A DNA stretch of 64,000 nucleotides from Kriegella sp965368185 (GCA_965368185.1 CBDULZ010000005.1:1-64000); one strand, 5' to 3'. Numbered from the stretch's first letter, positions 33,574-43,887 are shown. Notes: generated from the sequence alone by a model not told the origin. Program-made: numbers and translations.

Positions 33574-35268
33574 TTAATGACCCGTGGCTTCACCGGCGCC
33601 GCTAGGAATTCTAATGTCTTCTACAATTTCTTGAACGTCTTCGGGCGGTTCGGGAGTAAATCTCATGACGATAACCGCAACAATAAAGTTAAGCAACATT
33701 GCGACTGTTCCAAACCCTTCTGGCGAAATTCCAAACAACCAATCTTCAGAAGTACCTCCTCCGAACATATCGAATTTAAATTTCATCATATACAAGAGCA
33801 TAGAGACAATTCCAACAACCATACCCGCAATTGCTCCTTCCTTATTCATTTTTTTATAGAAAATTCCCAAAACAATGGCGGGAAAGAACGATGCCGCGGC
33901 AAGACCAAAAGCCAAGGCGACTACTGCAGCTACAAAACCCGGAGGATTGATACCGAAATAACCGGCAATTACGACAGCGACCGTGGCGGAGAGACGTGCA
34001 GCCCAAAGTTCACCTTTGTCGGAAATACTCGGCTTAAATACTTTTTTGATCAAATCGTGTGAAATGGATGAAGAAATTACCAATAAAAGTCCGGCTGCAG
34101 TAGACAATGCAGCGGCAAGCCCACCAGCGGCTACCAAGGCGATTACCCAGGCAGGAAGATTGGCGATCTCCGGATTGGCCAATACCATAATATCGTTGTC
34201 AATGGTCAGCTCATTGGCTTCTTGGTCGGCAACGTATTGAATTTTGCCATCGTTATTCTTATCATCGAAAGCCAAAAGCCCTGTGGTTTCCCAATTTTTA
34301 AACCAGACGGGCATTGAGTCATAAGCTTTGTCACTTACGGTATTGATTAGATTGGTCTTTGCGAAAACAGAAACGGCCGGGGCGGTCGTGTATAATATTG
34401 CTATGAGCAAAAGGGCTATTCCTGCTGATTTTCGCGCATCTTTTACGCGTTTTACGGTAAAAAACCGAACGATTACATGCGGAAGTCCGGCCGTGCCGAC
34501 CATTAAGGCCAAAGTAATGGCGAAAACATCGATAACACTTTTAGAACCGCTTGTATATTGGGCAAAACCGAGCTCGGTCGATAAACCGTCCAATTTGTCC
34601 AAAAGAAACATACCTGAACCATCGTTTACGGTTGCACCCATGCCCAACTGTGGTATGGGGTTCCCGGTCATCTGGATAGAGATAAATATAGCGGGCACCA
34701 TAAAGGCGAATATCAAAACACAATATTGCGCTACTTGGGTATAGGTAATGCCCTTCATTCCTCCTAAAACCGCGTAGAACAATACAATGATCATTCCAAT
34801 GATCACACCGGTATTGATGTCTACCTCTAAAAATCGGGAGAAAACAACGCCAACGCCACGCATTTGGCCGGCCACATAGGTAAAGGAAACAATGAGTGCG
34901 CAAATTACGGCAACGATCCGAGCGGTCTTTGAATAGTAACGATCTCCGATAAAATCGGGCACCGTAAATTTCCCGAATTTACGTAAATAGGGTGCCAAAA
35001 GCAGGGCTAAAAGCACGTAACCACCTGTCCAACCCATCAAATAAACGGATCCATCATAGCCCGCAAAGGCAATAATACCGGCCATGGAGATAAACGATGC
35101 GGCAGACATCCAATCGGCGGCCGTAGCCATACCGTTTGCCAATGGGGAGACCCCACCACCGGCAACATAGAACTCTTTGGTCGATCCGGCCCTTGACCAA
35201 ATGGCAATGCCGATATAAAGTGCGAATGTGATGCCCACTAATAGATACGTCCAGATTTGAACACTCAT
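33574..35268 (-). CDS. VC_2705-type sodium:solute (acetate) symporter
   Basis: 564 residues with about 13 helices. The start TNLLVGITFALY-like segment, EFYVAGGGVSPLANGMATAADWMSAASF (family signature, given as two overlapping blocks), and GTAGLPHVIVRFF are typical of SSS-family transporters of the ActP/VC_2705 group. The partner DUF4212 gene upstream (91-base gap) and acetyl-CoA synthetase downstream (38-base gap) make acetate or a similar short acid the likely substrate. Sodium coupling is inferred from the family. Confidence 0.9.
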   Translation of the reverse strand: MSVQIWTYLLVGITFALYIGIAIWSRAGSTKEFYVAGGGVSPLANGMATAADWMSAASFISMAGIIAFAGYDGSVYLMGWTGGYVLLALLLAPYLRKFGKFTVPDFIGDRYYSKTARIVAVICALIVSFTYVAGQMRGVGVVFSRFLEVDINTGVIIGMIIVLFYAVLGGMKGITYTQVAQYCVLIFAFMVPAIFISIQMTGNPIPQLGMGATVNDGSGMFLLDKLDGLSTELGFAQYTSGSKSVIDVFAITLALMVGTAGLPHVIVRFFTVKRVKDARKSAGIALLLIAILYTTAPAVSVFAKTNLINTVSDKAYDSMPVWFKNWETTGLLAFDDKNNDGKIQYVADQEANELTIDNDIMVLANPEIANLPAWVIALVAAGGLAAALSTAAGLLLVISSSISHDLIKKVFKPSISDKGELWAARLSATVAVVIAGYFGINPPGFVAAVVALAFGLAAASFFPAIVLGIFYKKMNKEGAIAGMVVGIVSMLLYMMKFKFDMFGGGTSEDWLFGISPEGFGTVAMLLNFIVAVIVMRFTPEPPEDVQEIVEDIRIPSGAGEATGH

Positions 35269-35359
35269 AATTATTGATTTTTTTACTCTCGAGTCAACGG
35301 AAGTCTTTGGATTGTTGGTTATTTTGTCTCTGTTCTAATTTTTTTTGGAGGCGGAAAGA

Positions 35360-35620
35360 TTATTCGTTGTAGCCGTATTTTTTATCCAATTTGTTCATCA
35401 GCCGTACGTAAACGAATATCAAGATGACGAAGACGTAGATCGAACCTTGCTGTGCGAACCAAAATCCGAGTTTAAAACCTCCGACCTGAATGGTGTCGAG
35501 GGCATCTTTAAAAAGTATTCCGGCGCCGTAAGAAACAGCAAACCAAATAAATAGAAGTATAAATAAGTATTTCACGTTTTCTTTCCAGTACGCCGTGGCC
35601 TTATCTTGTTTCTCCGACAT
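35360..35620 (-). CDS. DUF4212 small membrane subunit
   Basis: 86 residues with two membrane helices, about 15-37 (YLFILLFIWFAVSYGAGILF) and 50-70 (QQGSIYVFVILIFVYVRLM), the known layout of DUF4212. The family is nearly always encoded directly upstream of VC_2705-type symporters, as here, and is thought to act as a small accessory subunit. The N-terminal KQDKATAYWKENV is the conserved soluble start. The function of the subunit is unproven. Confidence 0.87.
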   Translation of the reverse strand: MSEKQDKATAYWKENVKYLFILLFIWFAVSYGAGILFKDALDTIQVGGFKLGFWFAQQGSIYVFVILIFVYVRLMNKLDKKYGYNE

Positions 35621-35719
35621 GGTGTTGGGTTTTTTTAATTGGTTTCCGAATATAGTGATTTGAGTACAAACTCAAACGTTTTCGCACGCTCGTGTTTTAA
35701 AAAAAGTAAAAATGGAGGG

Positions 35720-36796
35720 TTAACTGGGTAAAAAAACCACGCCGCTTGAGGAATCTCTTTTTGCACCCGTTACAGAACTGAGTACGTTGATGTCATTTTC
35801 CAAGCGCAAAACACCCATAAGTGCAAAAACAAGCGCTTCTTTAAATTCTATAATTATTTTTGAAGGAATGATCACTTCGATTGAATCACCCAATTTTTCT
35901 TGAAGTGTTTCTATCAAGAAATCGTTTAGGGCGCCCCCGCCAGTCACTAGAAGTGTGCTTTTGGGCTTGTCGATGTTCGCTTTTATTTGAAGTGCAATTT
36001 GTTCACAGATATGGTGAATACTTGTGTTCAAAAGATTTTGCATGGTATCTAAAGTGCTGTCGACAATTGGCACCACTTTTTGAACAAACCATTCGTAGCC
36101 AATGGATTTTGGGAAAGGAAGCTGATAATACTCCAGTGCATTCAATTGTCGAAGCATTTCTGGGTTGGTCTTTCCTTGACGGGCCAGTTTTCCGCCCGCA
36201 TCATACGATATTTTCTCCTTTTGTGTGATGTGATTTAATATCATATTGGCGAGACCGATGTCATAGGCAAGCCGCTGACCTTCCTTATCAAAGGAAATAT
36301 TACTGATACCCCCCAAATTCAAGCAAAAATCATATTCATCAAAAAAAAGACGGTCACCGATAGGCACCAAAGGCGCCCCTTGTCCGTCAAGGGCAACGTC
36401 GTTAGTGCGAAAATCACAGACCACTTTTTGACGACAGGCATTGGCTAAATGCTGTCCAGATCCTATTTGAAAAGTAAACCCTTTTTCAGGTCGGTGATGT
36501 GTGGTGTGTCCATGACTGGCAACGCAATCGACATCAAATTTGTATTCATCGATAAAGATTTTAGTCTGTTCGCCCAACCAGGTGCCGTAATTGGCATTTA
36601 GTTCTAACAAATCTTCTGCCGAAAGCGAGATGGCGTTTTTGAGTTTCCCGTGCATTTCTTGGGAATACGATATGCTTTTGGCCTGTTTGATATCAAATGA
36701 CCAATTTTCAGATGCCTTCCAGATATGACAATATACAAGGTCGAGACCGTCTAGCGAGGTGCCAGACATTAATCCGATAATCTTCTTTCGCTCCAT
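35720..36796 (-). CDS. anmK: Anhydro-N-acetylmuramic acid kinase
   Basis: 358 residues. AnmK hydrolyses the 1,6-anhydro ring of anhydroMurNAc and phosphorylates it to MurNAc-6-phosphate. ATPase-fold motifs are GLMSGTSLDGLDLVYC at the N-terminus, SHGHTTHHRP near residue 94, DFRTNDVALDGQGAPLVP near residue 126 and LLVTGGGALNDFL near residue 282. The window also holds murQ, nagZ-like, ampG-like and nagB genes, which gives a coherent peptidoglycan recycling route. Its promoter box (36828-36835) lies 32 bases upstream. Confidence 0.95.
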   Translation of the reverse strand: MERKKIIGLMSGTSLDGLDLVYCHIWKASENWSFDIKQAKSISYSQEMHGKLKNAISLSAEDLLELNANYGTWLGEQTKIFIDEYKFDVDCVASHGHTTHHRPEKGFTFQIGSGQHLANACRQKVVCDFRTNDVALDGQGAPLVPIGDRLFFDEYDFCLNLGGISNISFDKEGQRLAYDIGLANMILNHITQKEKISYDAGGKLARQGKTNPEMLRQLNALEYYQLPFPKSIGYEWFVQKVVPIVDSTLDTMQNLLNTSIHHICEQIALQIKANIDKPKSTLLVTGGGALNDFLIETLQEKLGDSIEVIIPSKIIIEFKEALVFALMGVLRLENDINVLSSVTGAKRDSSSGVVFLPS

Positions 36797-36827
36797 TTAA
36801 GAATATTTATTTCACAGTGCATTTTTT

Positions 36828-36835
36828 CAAAAATA
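36828..36835 (-). promoter_or_regulatory. -7 promoter box of anmK
   Basis: TATTTTTG on the minus strand matches TAnnTTTG, with the G 32 bases from the anmK ATG. Confidence 0.5.
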
Positions 36836-37026
36836 CATAAAACTAGGCCAGCTATTTTATGAATTGCATTAACCTTTAGAAAGTACGATAACTCGGTCGA
36901 GTACCCTTTTGTGTTCAACTCAAAAAGGTATACATTAGCGCTGTTAATTTTTCAAGGTATCGGTTTGTTTTTTCGTTTTATACGCATTAAATCTAGAATC
37001 GTTGCGCTTTTTCCTAAAACCACCTA

Positions 37027-38913
37027 ATGAAATATTCAAAATATCCCATTTGCCTTTTATTGCTTTCAATGGTTGTTTCATGTACCGAAAAAGCTTCGGA
37101 AGTAAAGGAATCATCCGAAGAACAACCTATGCAGTTCTTGCCTTTTACTACGCTTGCACTGAACGATATGTCGGGCTTTAAAAAAACTACGGATAATTGG
37201 CAAATTGTAGGTAGTGCCTATGTCGACCGAACAAAAGAGAAAACGTTGAGTGGGACACCAGGAAAGGGCGTGTTGGCCAATATTCCTGGTGACACAAAGA
37301 AAGACCATCTTTTTACCATTTTTGAGCATGGTGATATCGAATTGGAATTGGATGTAATGATGCCTGTTGATTCGAATTCGGGATTATATTTTCAGGGCCG
37401 CTATGAGGTTCAACTTTTTGACAGTTGGGGGAAGAAAGAACCTGAGTATTCTGATATTGGTGGTATATATCAAGGTGATGATGAAGAAGGAAGAAAAGGT
37501 TTCGAAGGTCAGGCCCCTATGGTAAATGCAGCAAAGACACCCGGTCTTTGGCAGCACTTTAAAATTATCTTTCATGCGCCCAAATTTGATTCCAATGGAA
37601 AAAAAACAAAAAATGCGTGGTTTGAAGAAGTACGTTTGAACGGGGTGCTGTTACATGAAAATTTAGAAGTCACAGGACCCACACGCGCTGCTGCATTTAC
37701 AGATGAAAAACCTATGGGGCCATTTATGATCCAAGGGGATCACGGCCCGGTTGCAATCAAAAATATAAAGTATAAGCTATATCAAGATAAAGAAGTTTTT
37801 TTGATAGGCGTGAAAATGGGGGAATATGAAAATGAATCAAAGACATTCCCGAACATAGATAGTTTAGCACCTATTCGAGAAGTTGCTACCGATTCTATTT
37901 CCTCCCTGATGGCTTCCGGGGAACGACCCCAGAAGCTATTGATATATACGGGAGAGTTGTCCGTTCCCGAAGAGGGAGACTACCTCTTTGACTTCAAAGT
38001 GAATCAAGCCGGAGGCGCTTTTTTAATCGAGAATGATACACTTGTCAGCTTTAACGGAAATTTCAATTTAGATGACCCTGGGTTTGCAACGGTCACATTG
38101 AAAAAGGGCAATGTGCCCTTCAAATTACTCTACAACAAGCATAATCGTTGGGCTCGTGGCTTAAAGCTAGCGGTGGAGGGACCCGGACTGCAAAAGCAAA
38201 GTTTGACGGCAGTTGGTTCTATAGACTTAAACAGGGGCAAGCCTGATCGCGAAATCATGGTCGAGGTTGCCGACGAACCGGTAACCCAGCGTGGTTTTGT
38301 AATGCACAAAGGCCGTAAAAGAACCCATGTCATTTCAGTAGGTATGCCCGAAGGCATCCATTTCGCTTATGATTTGGCCTTTGGTTCGCTTTTAAAGTCT
38401 TGGGATGGAGATTTCCTCAACACCACCCAAATGTGGCATGCCCGCGGAATCGAACAACTGGCCGTACCGTCAGCTTTTAATGTTTCGGTACATGGTGATC
38501 CAGATTTTGAGTTCTTAAAGGATGACCTTACGGTATGGCCTGACAGTATTCCCGAGAACGTGGTACAAAAACAATTGGGTTATGAATTCGACACTAAGGG
38601 AGTACCAACCTTTTCACATGAAATCGACGGCACTATCATTACGGACCGGTTTGTTCCTGTGGCGGCCAATAGAGGATTAAAACGTACAACAACCATTTCT
38701 GGAAATAAAGAAATATGGCATAAAATTGCAGATGGTTCCAAAATAGAGGCTCTGTCAGACGGTACTTATGTCATAAATGACGAAAGCTATTTCGTTGAAT
38801 TTTCGGGCAACGACAGCTTAAAGCCCGTCATACGTCATGTGAACGGAAAAGATGAGTTACTCGTAAAAGTAGGGGCAGGGGGCCATAGTATGAATTACAG
38901 CATTATCTGGTAA
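37027..38913 (+). CDS. DUF1080 (3-keto-disaccharide hydrolase-like) and PA14-like lipoprotein
   Basis: 628 residues. The lipobox VVSC marks a lipoprotein (Cys about residue 19). A DUF1080/laminin-G-like domain spans about 38-255 (SGLYFQGRYEVQLFDSWG is its core). A PA14-like domain follows at about 285-395 (YTGELSVPEEGDYLFDFKVN, LLYNKHNRW). The C-terminal domain of about 215 residues (GIHFAYDLAFGSLLKSWDG, GIEQLAVPSA) resembles those found with sugar-oxidising propeller proteins. DUF1080 enzymes hydrolyse 3-keto-glycosides. The next gene starts 14 bases downstream, so the two probably act on the same substrate at the cell surface. Substrate unknown. Confidence 0.8.
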   Translation: MKYSKYPICLLLLSMVVSCTEKASEVKESSEEQPMQFLPFTTLALNDMSGFKKTTDNWQIVGSAYVDRTKEKTLSGTPGKGVLANIPGDTKKDHLFTIFEHGDIELELDVMMPVDSNSGLYFQGRYEVQLFDSWGKKEPEYSDIGGIYQGDDEEGRKGFEGQAPMVNAAKTPGLWQHFKIIFHAPKFDSNGKKTKNAWFEEVRLNGVLLHENLEVTGPTRAAAFTDEKPMGPFMIQGDHGPVAIKNIKYKLYQDKEVFLIGVKMGEYENESKTFPNIDSLAPIREVATDSISSLMASGERPQKLLIYTGELSVPEEGDYLFDFKVNQAGGAFLIENDTLVSFNGNFNLDDPGFATVTLKKGNVPFKLLYNKHNRWARGLKLAVEGPGLQKQSLTAVGSIDLNRGKPDREIMVEVADEPVTQRGFVMHKGRKRTHVISVGMPEGIHFAYDLAFGSLLKSWDGDFLNTTQMWHARGIEQLAVPSAFNVSVHGDPDFEFLKDDLTVWPDSIPENVVQKQLGYEFDTKGVPTFSHEIDGTIITDRFVPVAANRGLKRTTTISGNKEIWHKIADGSKIEALSDGTYVINDESYFVEFSGNDSLKPVIRHVNGKDELLVKVGAGGHSMNYSIIW

Positions 38914-38927
38914 ATAAAAAGGAAAAA

Positions 38928-40886
38928 ATGCAGATCAGTAAAAAAATAGCGGTACTAGTATTTTTAATAAATGTAGGTTCCTTTGTTTCGGCCCAAGATC
39001 TCTCGGAAATGGCTAAAAAGGAAGCGGCCTATTATGATATTGTAGATGTTCCCATCCCTGATGACGTGTTGTTGGAAGTCGGCGGATTGGCATTTAACGA
39101 TAAAGATCAATTGGGGGTTTCGACCCGAAGGGGAGAAGTGTGGGTAATTGATAAACCCTATGGAAAGAACCCTGATTACAAGCGATTTGCCCATGGTTTA
39201 CATGAGCCACTCGGACTTAATTTTAAAGACAACAGCTTTTATCTTTCCCAAAGAGGAGAACTTACCCGTTTGGAAGACAAAAATGGTGACGGCAAAGCCG
39301 ATTTGTACAAAACCGTTTACTCTTGGCCATTATCGGGCAATTACCATGATTATTCTTATGGCCCTAAGTTTATGGAGAATGGTGATATGTTGGTGACACT
39401 CAACCTCTCTTGGATAGGTCATGGGTCTAGTTTGGTTAAATGGCGTGGTTGGTTGTTAAAAATTACCCCAGAGGGTGAGATGGAACCTATAGCTACTGGT
39501 CTACGCTCTCCCTCAGGTTTTAATATCAATACGGAAGGCGATGTATTTTACACCGAAAATCAGGGCGATTGGGTAGCCTCTGGAAGAATGACCCATTTGG
39601 AAAAAGGCACTTTTGCAGGTAATCCGGAAGGGCTACGTTGGACTGGAGAGCCCAATTCGCCCCTGAATTTGAAACAAGATGAAATTGAAAAGGAATCAGG
39701 GTTGACGCTTTACGAATATGCCGAAAAAGTTCCGGCACTAAGGGCTCCCGCAATATGGTTTCCACATACGATTTTGGGTATCTCTACTTCCGATATAGTT
39801 TATGATACTACAAAAGGCAAATTCGGACCGTTCGAAGGTCAGATGTTCGTTGGTGATCAGGGGCATAGCAAAATTATGCGGGTGTTTATGGAAAAAGTAA
39901 ACGGTGTTTACCAAGGAGCAACATTCGCTTTTCGAGAAGGTTTTTCATCAGGTATTTTACGTATGCTTTGGGGTAGTGATGATAGTATGTTCGTTGGTAT
40001 GACGAGCAGGGGCTGGTCGTCTACGGGAAAAGCGCCTTACGGACTTCAACGTCTAAAATGGACAGGGAAAATGCCGTTTGAAATAAAATCGATGAAGGTG
40101 TTGGATGATGGTTTCGAACTTGAATTTACGAAACCTGTTGATAAAGCCATAGCCAGTAATCCGGCGACCTATAAGCTTACTACCTTTACCTACAACTATC
40201 ACTATATCTATGGCAGTGATATTATTGATCGCGAGATCGGTATGATAGCGAATGCCGAAGTGGCGCCAGACGGACGTTCGGTGAAATTGACCGCCCACGG
40301 CATGCGTCTTGGGTTCATACACCAATTGGAAATCCCAGAGCTGAAGGCGACCTCGGGAGAGTTATTGTTACATGATACCGGTTATTATACGTTGAACGAA
40401 GTGCCTGGAGGAACGCTAAAATCTCCTTCAATGTCAACCAGTACAAGTTCCGGTAAAAGCATAGTTCAGCCAAAAAGAACGGTTGAAATGCCCGAAAGTT
40501 GGGAAAATGGTGCGGAAAAACAATTGGTAATAGGTACCTCGCCGGGCTTAAAATATGACGTGACCGAAGTACGTGTGAAGCGAGGAACAAAACTCGAACT
40601 TACCTTTAACAATAACGACGATATGCTTCACAATCTCGTGATTACGGAAAAAGGAAAAAAGTCGGTTGATGAAGTTGGTAGATTGGCATTGCTTCTTGGT
40701 TTAGATGGTCCTGACAACAACTACGTGCCCGATACTGAATTGGTGCTCAGCCACACCGGAATTTTACAACCGGAATCTTCGGAAACTATTTATGTACAGA
40801 TTCCCGATACTTCCGGCGAGTATTGGATCGTGTGTACATTTCCTGGGCATTCTTCGATAATGCGTGCCAAATTGATTGTGGAGTAG
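38928..40886 (+). CDS. Beta-propeller (sugar dehydrogenase-like) protein with C-terminal cupredoxin
   Basis: 652 residues. A signal peptide (VLVFLINVGSFVSAQ, cleavage about residue 22) precedes a propeller-like region at about 40-380, with GLAFNDKDQLGVSTRRGEVW, LNLSWIGHGSSL and GLRSPSGFNINTEGDVFYTE typical of PQQ/NHL-type dehydrogenase folds. An intermediate beta domain sits at about 385-490. The C-terminal cupredoxin (about 525-652) has a full type-1 copper set: His in DMLHNLV, then Cys, His and Met in VCTFPGHSSIM. It may pass electrons from sugar oxidation to a cytochrome. It is paired with the DUF1080 lipoprotein gene. Confidence 0.8.
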   Translation: MQISKKIAVLVFLINVGSFVSAQDLSEMAKKEAAYYDIVDVPIPDDVLLEVGGLAFNDKDQLGVSTRRGEVWVIDKPYGKNPDYKRFAHGLHEPLGLNFKDNSFYLSQRGELTRLEDKNGDGKADLYKTVYSWPLSGNYHDYSYGPKFMENGDMLVTLNLSWIGHGSSLVKWRGWLLKITPEGEMEPIATGLRSPSGFNINTEGDVFYTENQGDWVASGRMTHLEKGTFAGNPEGLRWTGEPNSPLNLKQDEIEKESGLTLYEYAEKVPALRAPAIWFPHTILGISTSDIVYDTTKGKFGPFEGQMFVGDQGHSKIMRVFMEKVNGVYQGATFAFREGFSSGILRMLWGSDDSMFVGMTSRGWSSTGKAPYGLQRLKWTGKMPFEIKSMKVLDDGFELEFTKPVDKAIASNPATYKLTTFTYNYHYIYGSDIIDREIGMIANAEVAPDGRSVKLTAHGMRLGFIHQLEIPELKATSGELLLHDTGYYTLNEVPGGTLKSPSMSTSTSSGKSIVQPKRTVEMPESWENGAEKQLVIGTSPGLKYDVTEVRVKRGTKLELTFNNNDDMLHNLVITEKGKKSVDEVGRLALLLGLDGPDNNYVPDTELVLSHTGILQPESSETIYVQIPDTSGEYWIVCTFPGHSSIMRAKLIVE

Positions 40887-40999
40887 CCTTCTGCTAAAAA
40901 TGGGATTTTAGGAGAGGAGTTCATCTTCCTTTGAATAATATTGGAGAGAGAAAATTGAAATTGCGAAGCAATTAAAACCCTAGCAAACCTTTATTGAGG

Positions 41000-42574
41000 T
41001 TATAAGTGTACCGGCAGTTTTCCCACTGCGTCAAATTCCCCTAAAAAGTGGGCAGCTGCGACTTTTTGAAACATTTTAAAGTTTTGATATACGATGATAA
41101 TGCCCTTGGTCTTTTCCGTATCAAAAAGATTGAGCACATACGGATTTCCGAACAGATACAATACTACATTTTTAGTGCTGAAAAGTGCGTTTATCGCTGT
41201 GATTTCTTCATCGGTAAACCCGAAATTATGGGCAGGCTTGACTTGTTTCGGGAATAAGGCCAAAAGAATATTTTTCTCACTGACAGCGTTCCTTTTAGTG
41301 ATATAAAATCGATTAAACTTTTTATTTTCCGATAAATCATTAAAAAAATGATTTTCAATGGGTTGTGTGTTTTCAAGTCCTACAAAAGAGGTAGTAGAGA
41401 ACTCAGCTATGGCTTCTTTTGTGCCTTTTAAAAGTGTCAGGCTCTTATGGGCTATTTTAAGGTTTAGTTCATCCGCGTTTGTAAGTGCCATGCTAGATTG
41501 CGACCCTTGAATTTGAATCGTTTTTTCTTTAAGCTTCCAAATGCGCTGAAAACTTTCTTCAATTTGCTTTTCGGAGGCGTTTTTTAGGATAGTCTGAATG
41601 CCTTCGGAACAATTTTCCGAGAAACAGAGCACATCATTTCCCGCATCAAAGGCCAGCCATTCCAATTCACCTTTAATAGGGTAATTTTTCGATACCGCAT
41701 GCATGTTTAGTGCATCTGAAATAACAACTCCATTATACCCCATTTCTTCCCGCAATATTCCTTTAATAATAGCCTTGGAAATACTTGAAGGTGTCGTTTT
41801 TCCCTCCGCTAATGCTGGTACGGATAAATGTCCGACCATAACTGAATCGACACCTTCATCAATTAGTTTTTGAAACGGATAAAGCTCATTTTGTACCAAT
41901 TCTTCCTTTGATTTGCCGATTAAGGGTAGTCCTAAATGCGAATCGGTGGCCGTATCGCCATGACCCGGAAAGTGTTTGATACTGGTCAAAACACCTTCGC
42001 TCTTTGTACCTTGAATGAAGGCCAGCGCTTTTTCGATAACTTGGTTTTTATCCTCTCCAAAAGAACGATAACCGATTACTGGATTATTGGGGTTGTTATT
42101 CAGGTCGACCACAGGGGCCAAATTCCAATGGATGCCTGCCGCTTTACAATCCAAGGCGATATTTTTACCTACTTCAAAAATAAGGGCGTTATTGTTCTGA
42201 ATAGCTCCTAAAGTAATGGCATAGGGGTATTGTGGGGTGTTTTCAATACGCATGGCGAGGCCCCATTCGGCATCGATAGCAATCAAAAGGGGATATTTGG
42301 CTACTTTTTGATAGCGAATAATCAAATTTTGCAACGTATTAAAACTCTTCACATTATGAACCACTTTCTTTTTACCCTCGAAATTGGTTGCTGCACTGGC
42401 ACGACTGTGAAAAAAGCAAAGTCCCCCAACACCTTGTTCTATAATCAGGTTTTCTATTTTTTTTATTTCATTTTCCGTGTCATTTATAAAAGCTGCGGGC
42501 ATAAATAGTTGTCCTACTTTTTCGGCCGTTGAAAGCTGCTCGTTTGCCTTTTTCAAAGGGAAAATACTACGCAT
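41000..42574 (-). CDS. Glycoside hydrolase family 3 beta-N-acetylhexosaminidase (NagZ-like)
   Basis: 524 residues. The GH3 N-terminal domain has STAEKVGQLFMPAAF at the start, KHFPGHGDTATDSHLGLPLI with the NagZ-type His/Asp catalytic loop near residue 195, and VVISDALNMHAV with the Asp nucleophile near residue 282. About 165 extra C-terminal residues form a second domain. NagZ removes GlcNAc from muropeptides. No signal peptide is seen, so it is cytoplasmic, matching the ampG-like permease gene with which it overlaps by 8 bases. Together they import and cleave muropeptides. Confidence 0.9.
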   Translation of the reverse strand: MRSIFPLKKANEQLSTAEKVGQLFMPAAFINDTENEIKKIENLIIEQGVGGLCFFHSRASAATNFEGKKKVVHNVKSFNTLQNLIIRYQKVAKYPLLIAIDAEWGLAMRIENTPQYPYAITLGAIQNNNALIFEVGKNIALDCKAAGIHWNLAPVVDLNNNPNNPVIGYRSFGEDKNQVIEKALAFIQGTKSEGVLTSIKHFPGHGDTATDSHLGLPLIGKSKEELVQNELYPFQKLIDEGVDSVMVGHLSVPALAEGKTTPSSISKAIIKGILREEMGYNGVVISDALNMHAVSKNYPIKGELEWLAFDAGNDVLCFSENCSEGIQTILKNASEKQIEESFQRIWKLKEKTIQIQGSQSSMALTNADELNLKIAHKSLTLLKGTKEAIAEFSTTSFVGLENTQPIENHFFNDLSENKKFNRFYITKRNAVSEKNILLALFPKQVKPAHNFGFTDEEITAINALFSTKNVVLYLFGNPYVLNLFDTEKTKGIIIVYQNFKMFQKVAAAHFLGEFDAVGKLPVHL

Positions 42575-43841
42575 TGGAATCTTCTGTTTTTTTGCCGAAA
42601 TCGGCTGGATATTTGATATACTTCAACAACAGTAAAGCGGGTAACGCGGCAATGACCACCCAAACAAAAAAACCGCCATATCCCAACCACTGCTGCATAT
42701 AGCCACTGATCATACCTGGTAGCATCATTCCCAAGGCCATAAAGCCGGTGGCGATGGCGTAGTGTGAAGTTTTCGAGTGCCCTTCGGCAATGTAAATGAG
42801 GTACATGAGAAAAGCTGCGAACCCAAAGCCATACCCGAATTTTTCAAAGACCACCGTTGCGGTTACGGCAAATATGTTGGTCGTTTTGGTCATGGCCAGA
42901 ACGGCATACAGTACATTGGGCACATTCAGGGAGAGTACCATGGGAAGCATCCATTTTTTTAGCCCGTCTCGGGAAATTAAAATTCCTCCTAAAATTCCGC
43001 CTAAGGAGAGCATGATTACCCCAGCGGTCCCAAAAATGGTACCTAGTTGTTCTGTCGAATAGCCCAATCCACCTTTTTCAGGAGTATCAAGTAAAAAGGG
43101 AGCGGCCATTTTTACCAATTGCGATTCTCCCAAGCGATAGGTAAGAATAAAAGCCAATGCGATTCCGATATTCGGTTTTGTAAAAAAAGACTTGAACACC
43201 GCAAGAAAACCTTTCGGTTTTTGTGTAATGATATTAGAAGATGTTTCATATTTCGGTGTAACAAAAAAGTTAGAAACCGTCAAAATCAACATTAAAAAGG
43301 CCGCTGCCGTCATGGTAATACTCCACGCCTTGGTGTTGTCGCCATATCTATTTTCAAGAAAGCCGGCCAATATAACGATGAGTCCTTCACCGGTAACCAT
43401 GGCCAGACGATAGAACGTACTTCGCATGCCTACAAAGAACGATTGTTTTTTTTCCGTTAAACCTAGCATATAATAGCCGTCAGAGGCAATGTCATTCGTA
43501 GCTGAGGCAAACGCGGCCATCCAAAAGCAGGCCAATGTGGTCATGAAAAACATGTTTGTGGGCAACGTAAGACCAACGCCGAGCAGGGCCATTGCTATGA
43601 GTAACTGCATGCTTAAAAACCATTTGCGTTTTGTGCTTTTGAGGTCTACGAACGGACTCCACAAGGGTTTTAGCACCCAAGGCAGGTATAAAAGACTGGT
43701 ATAAAGTCCGATATCTTCATTGCTGACCCCTAGCTTTTTGTACATGATAACCGAGACTGTAACGACCAGCACATAGGGGAGGCCTTGGGTGAAGTAGAGA
43801 ACAGGTACCCAAGCCCATGCCCATTTGTCTTTTTGCACCAT
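42567..43841 (-). CDS. AmpG-like muropeptide MFS permease
   Basis: 424 residues from the ATG at 43841; a TTG three codons upstream is less likely. About 12 helices. The N-terminal WAWVPVLYFTQGLPYVLVV, LYLPWVLKPLWSPFVDL and later LTYRLGESQLVKMAAPFLLD match the AmpG family, which imports GlcNAc-anhydroMurNAc peptides. The gene overlaps the nagZ-like gene by 8 bases and lies behind the nagB terminator. The neighbours anmK, nagZ-like, nagB and murQ make a peptidoglycan-recycling role likely. Confidence 0.88.
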   Translation of the reverse strand: MVQKDKWAWAWVPVLYFTQGLPYVLVVTVSVIMYKKLGVSNEDIGLYTSLLYLPWVLKPLWSPFVDLKSTKRKWFLSMQLLIAMALLGVGLTLPTNMFFMTTLACFWMAAFASATNDIASDGYYMLGLTEKKQSFFVGMRSTFYRLAMVTGEGLIVILAGFLENRYGDNTKAWSITMTAAAFLMLILTVSNFFVTPKYETSSNIITQKPKGFLAVFKSFFTKPNIGIALAFILTYRLGESQLVKMAAPFLLDTPEKGGLGYSTEQLGTIFGTAGVIMLSLGGILGGILISRDGLKKWMLPMVLSLNVPNVLYAVLAMTKTTNIFAVTATVVFEKFGYGFGFAAFLMYLIYIAEGHSKTSHYAIATGFMALGMMLPGMISGYMQQWLGYGGFFVWVVIAALPALLLLKYIKYPADFGKKTEDSNA

Positions 43842-43887
43842 TAAATTCAATTTGGTTTAAATGTACCAAAATCGATTTGTTCTTCCA

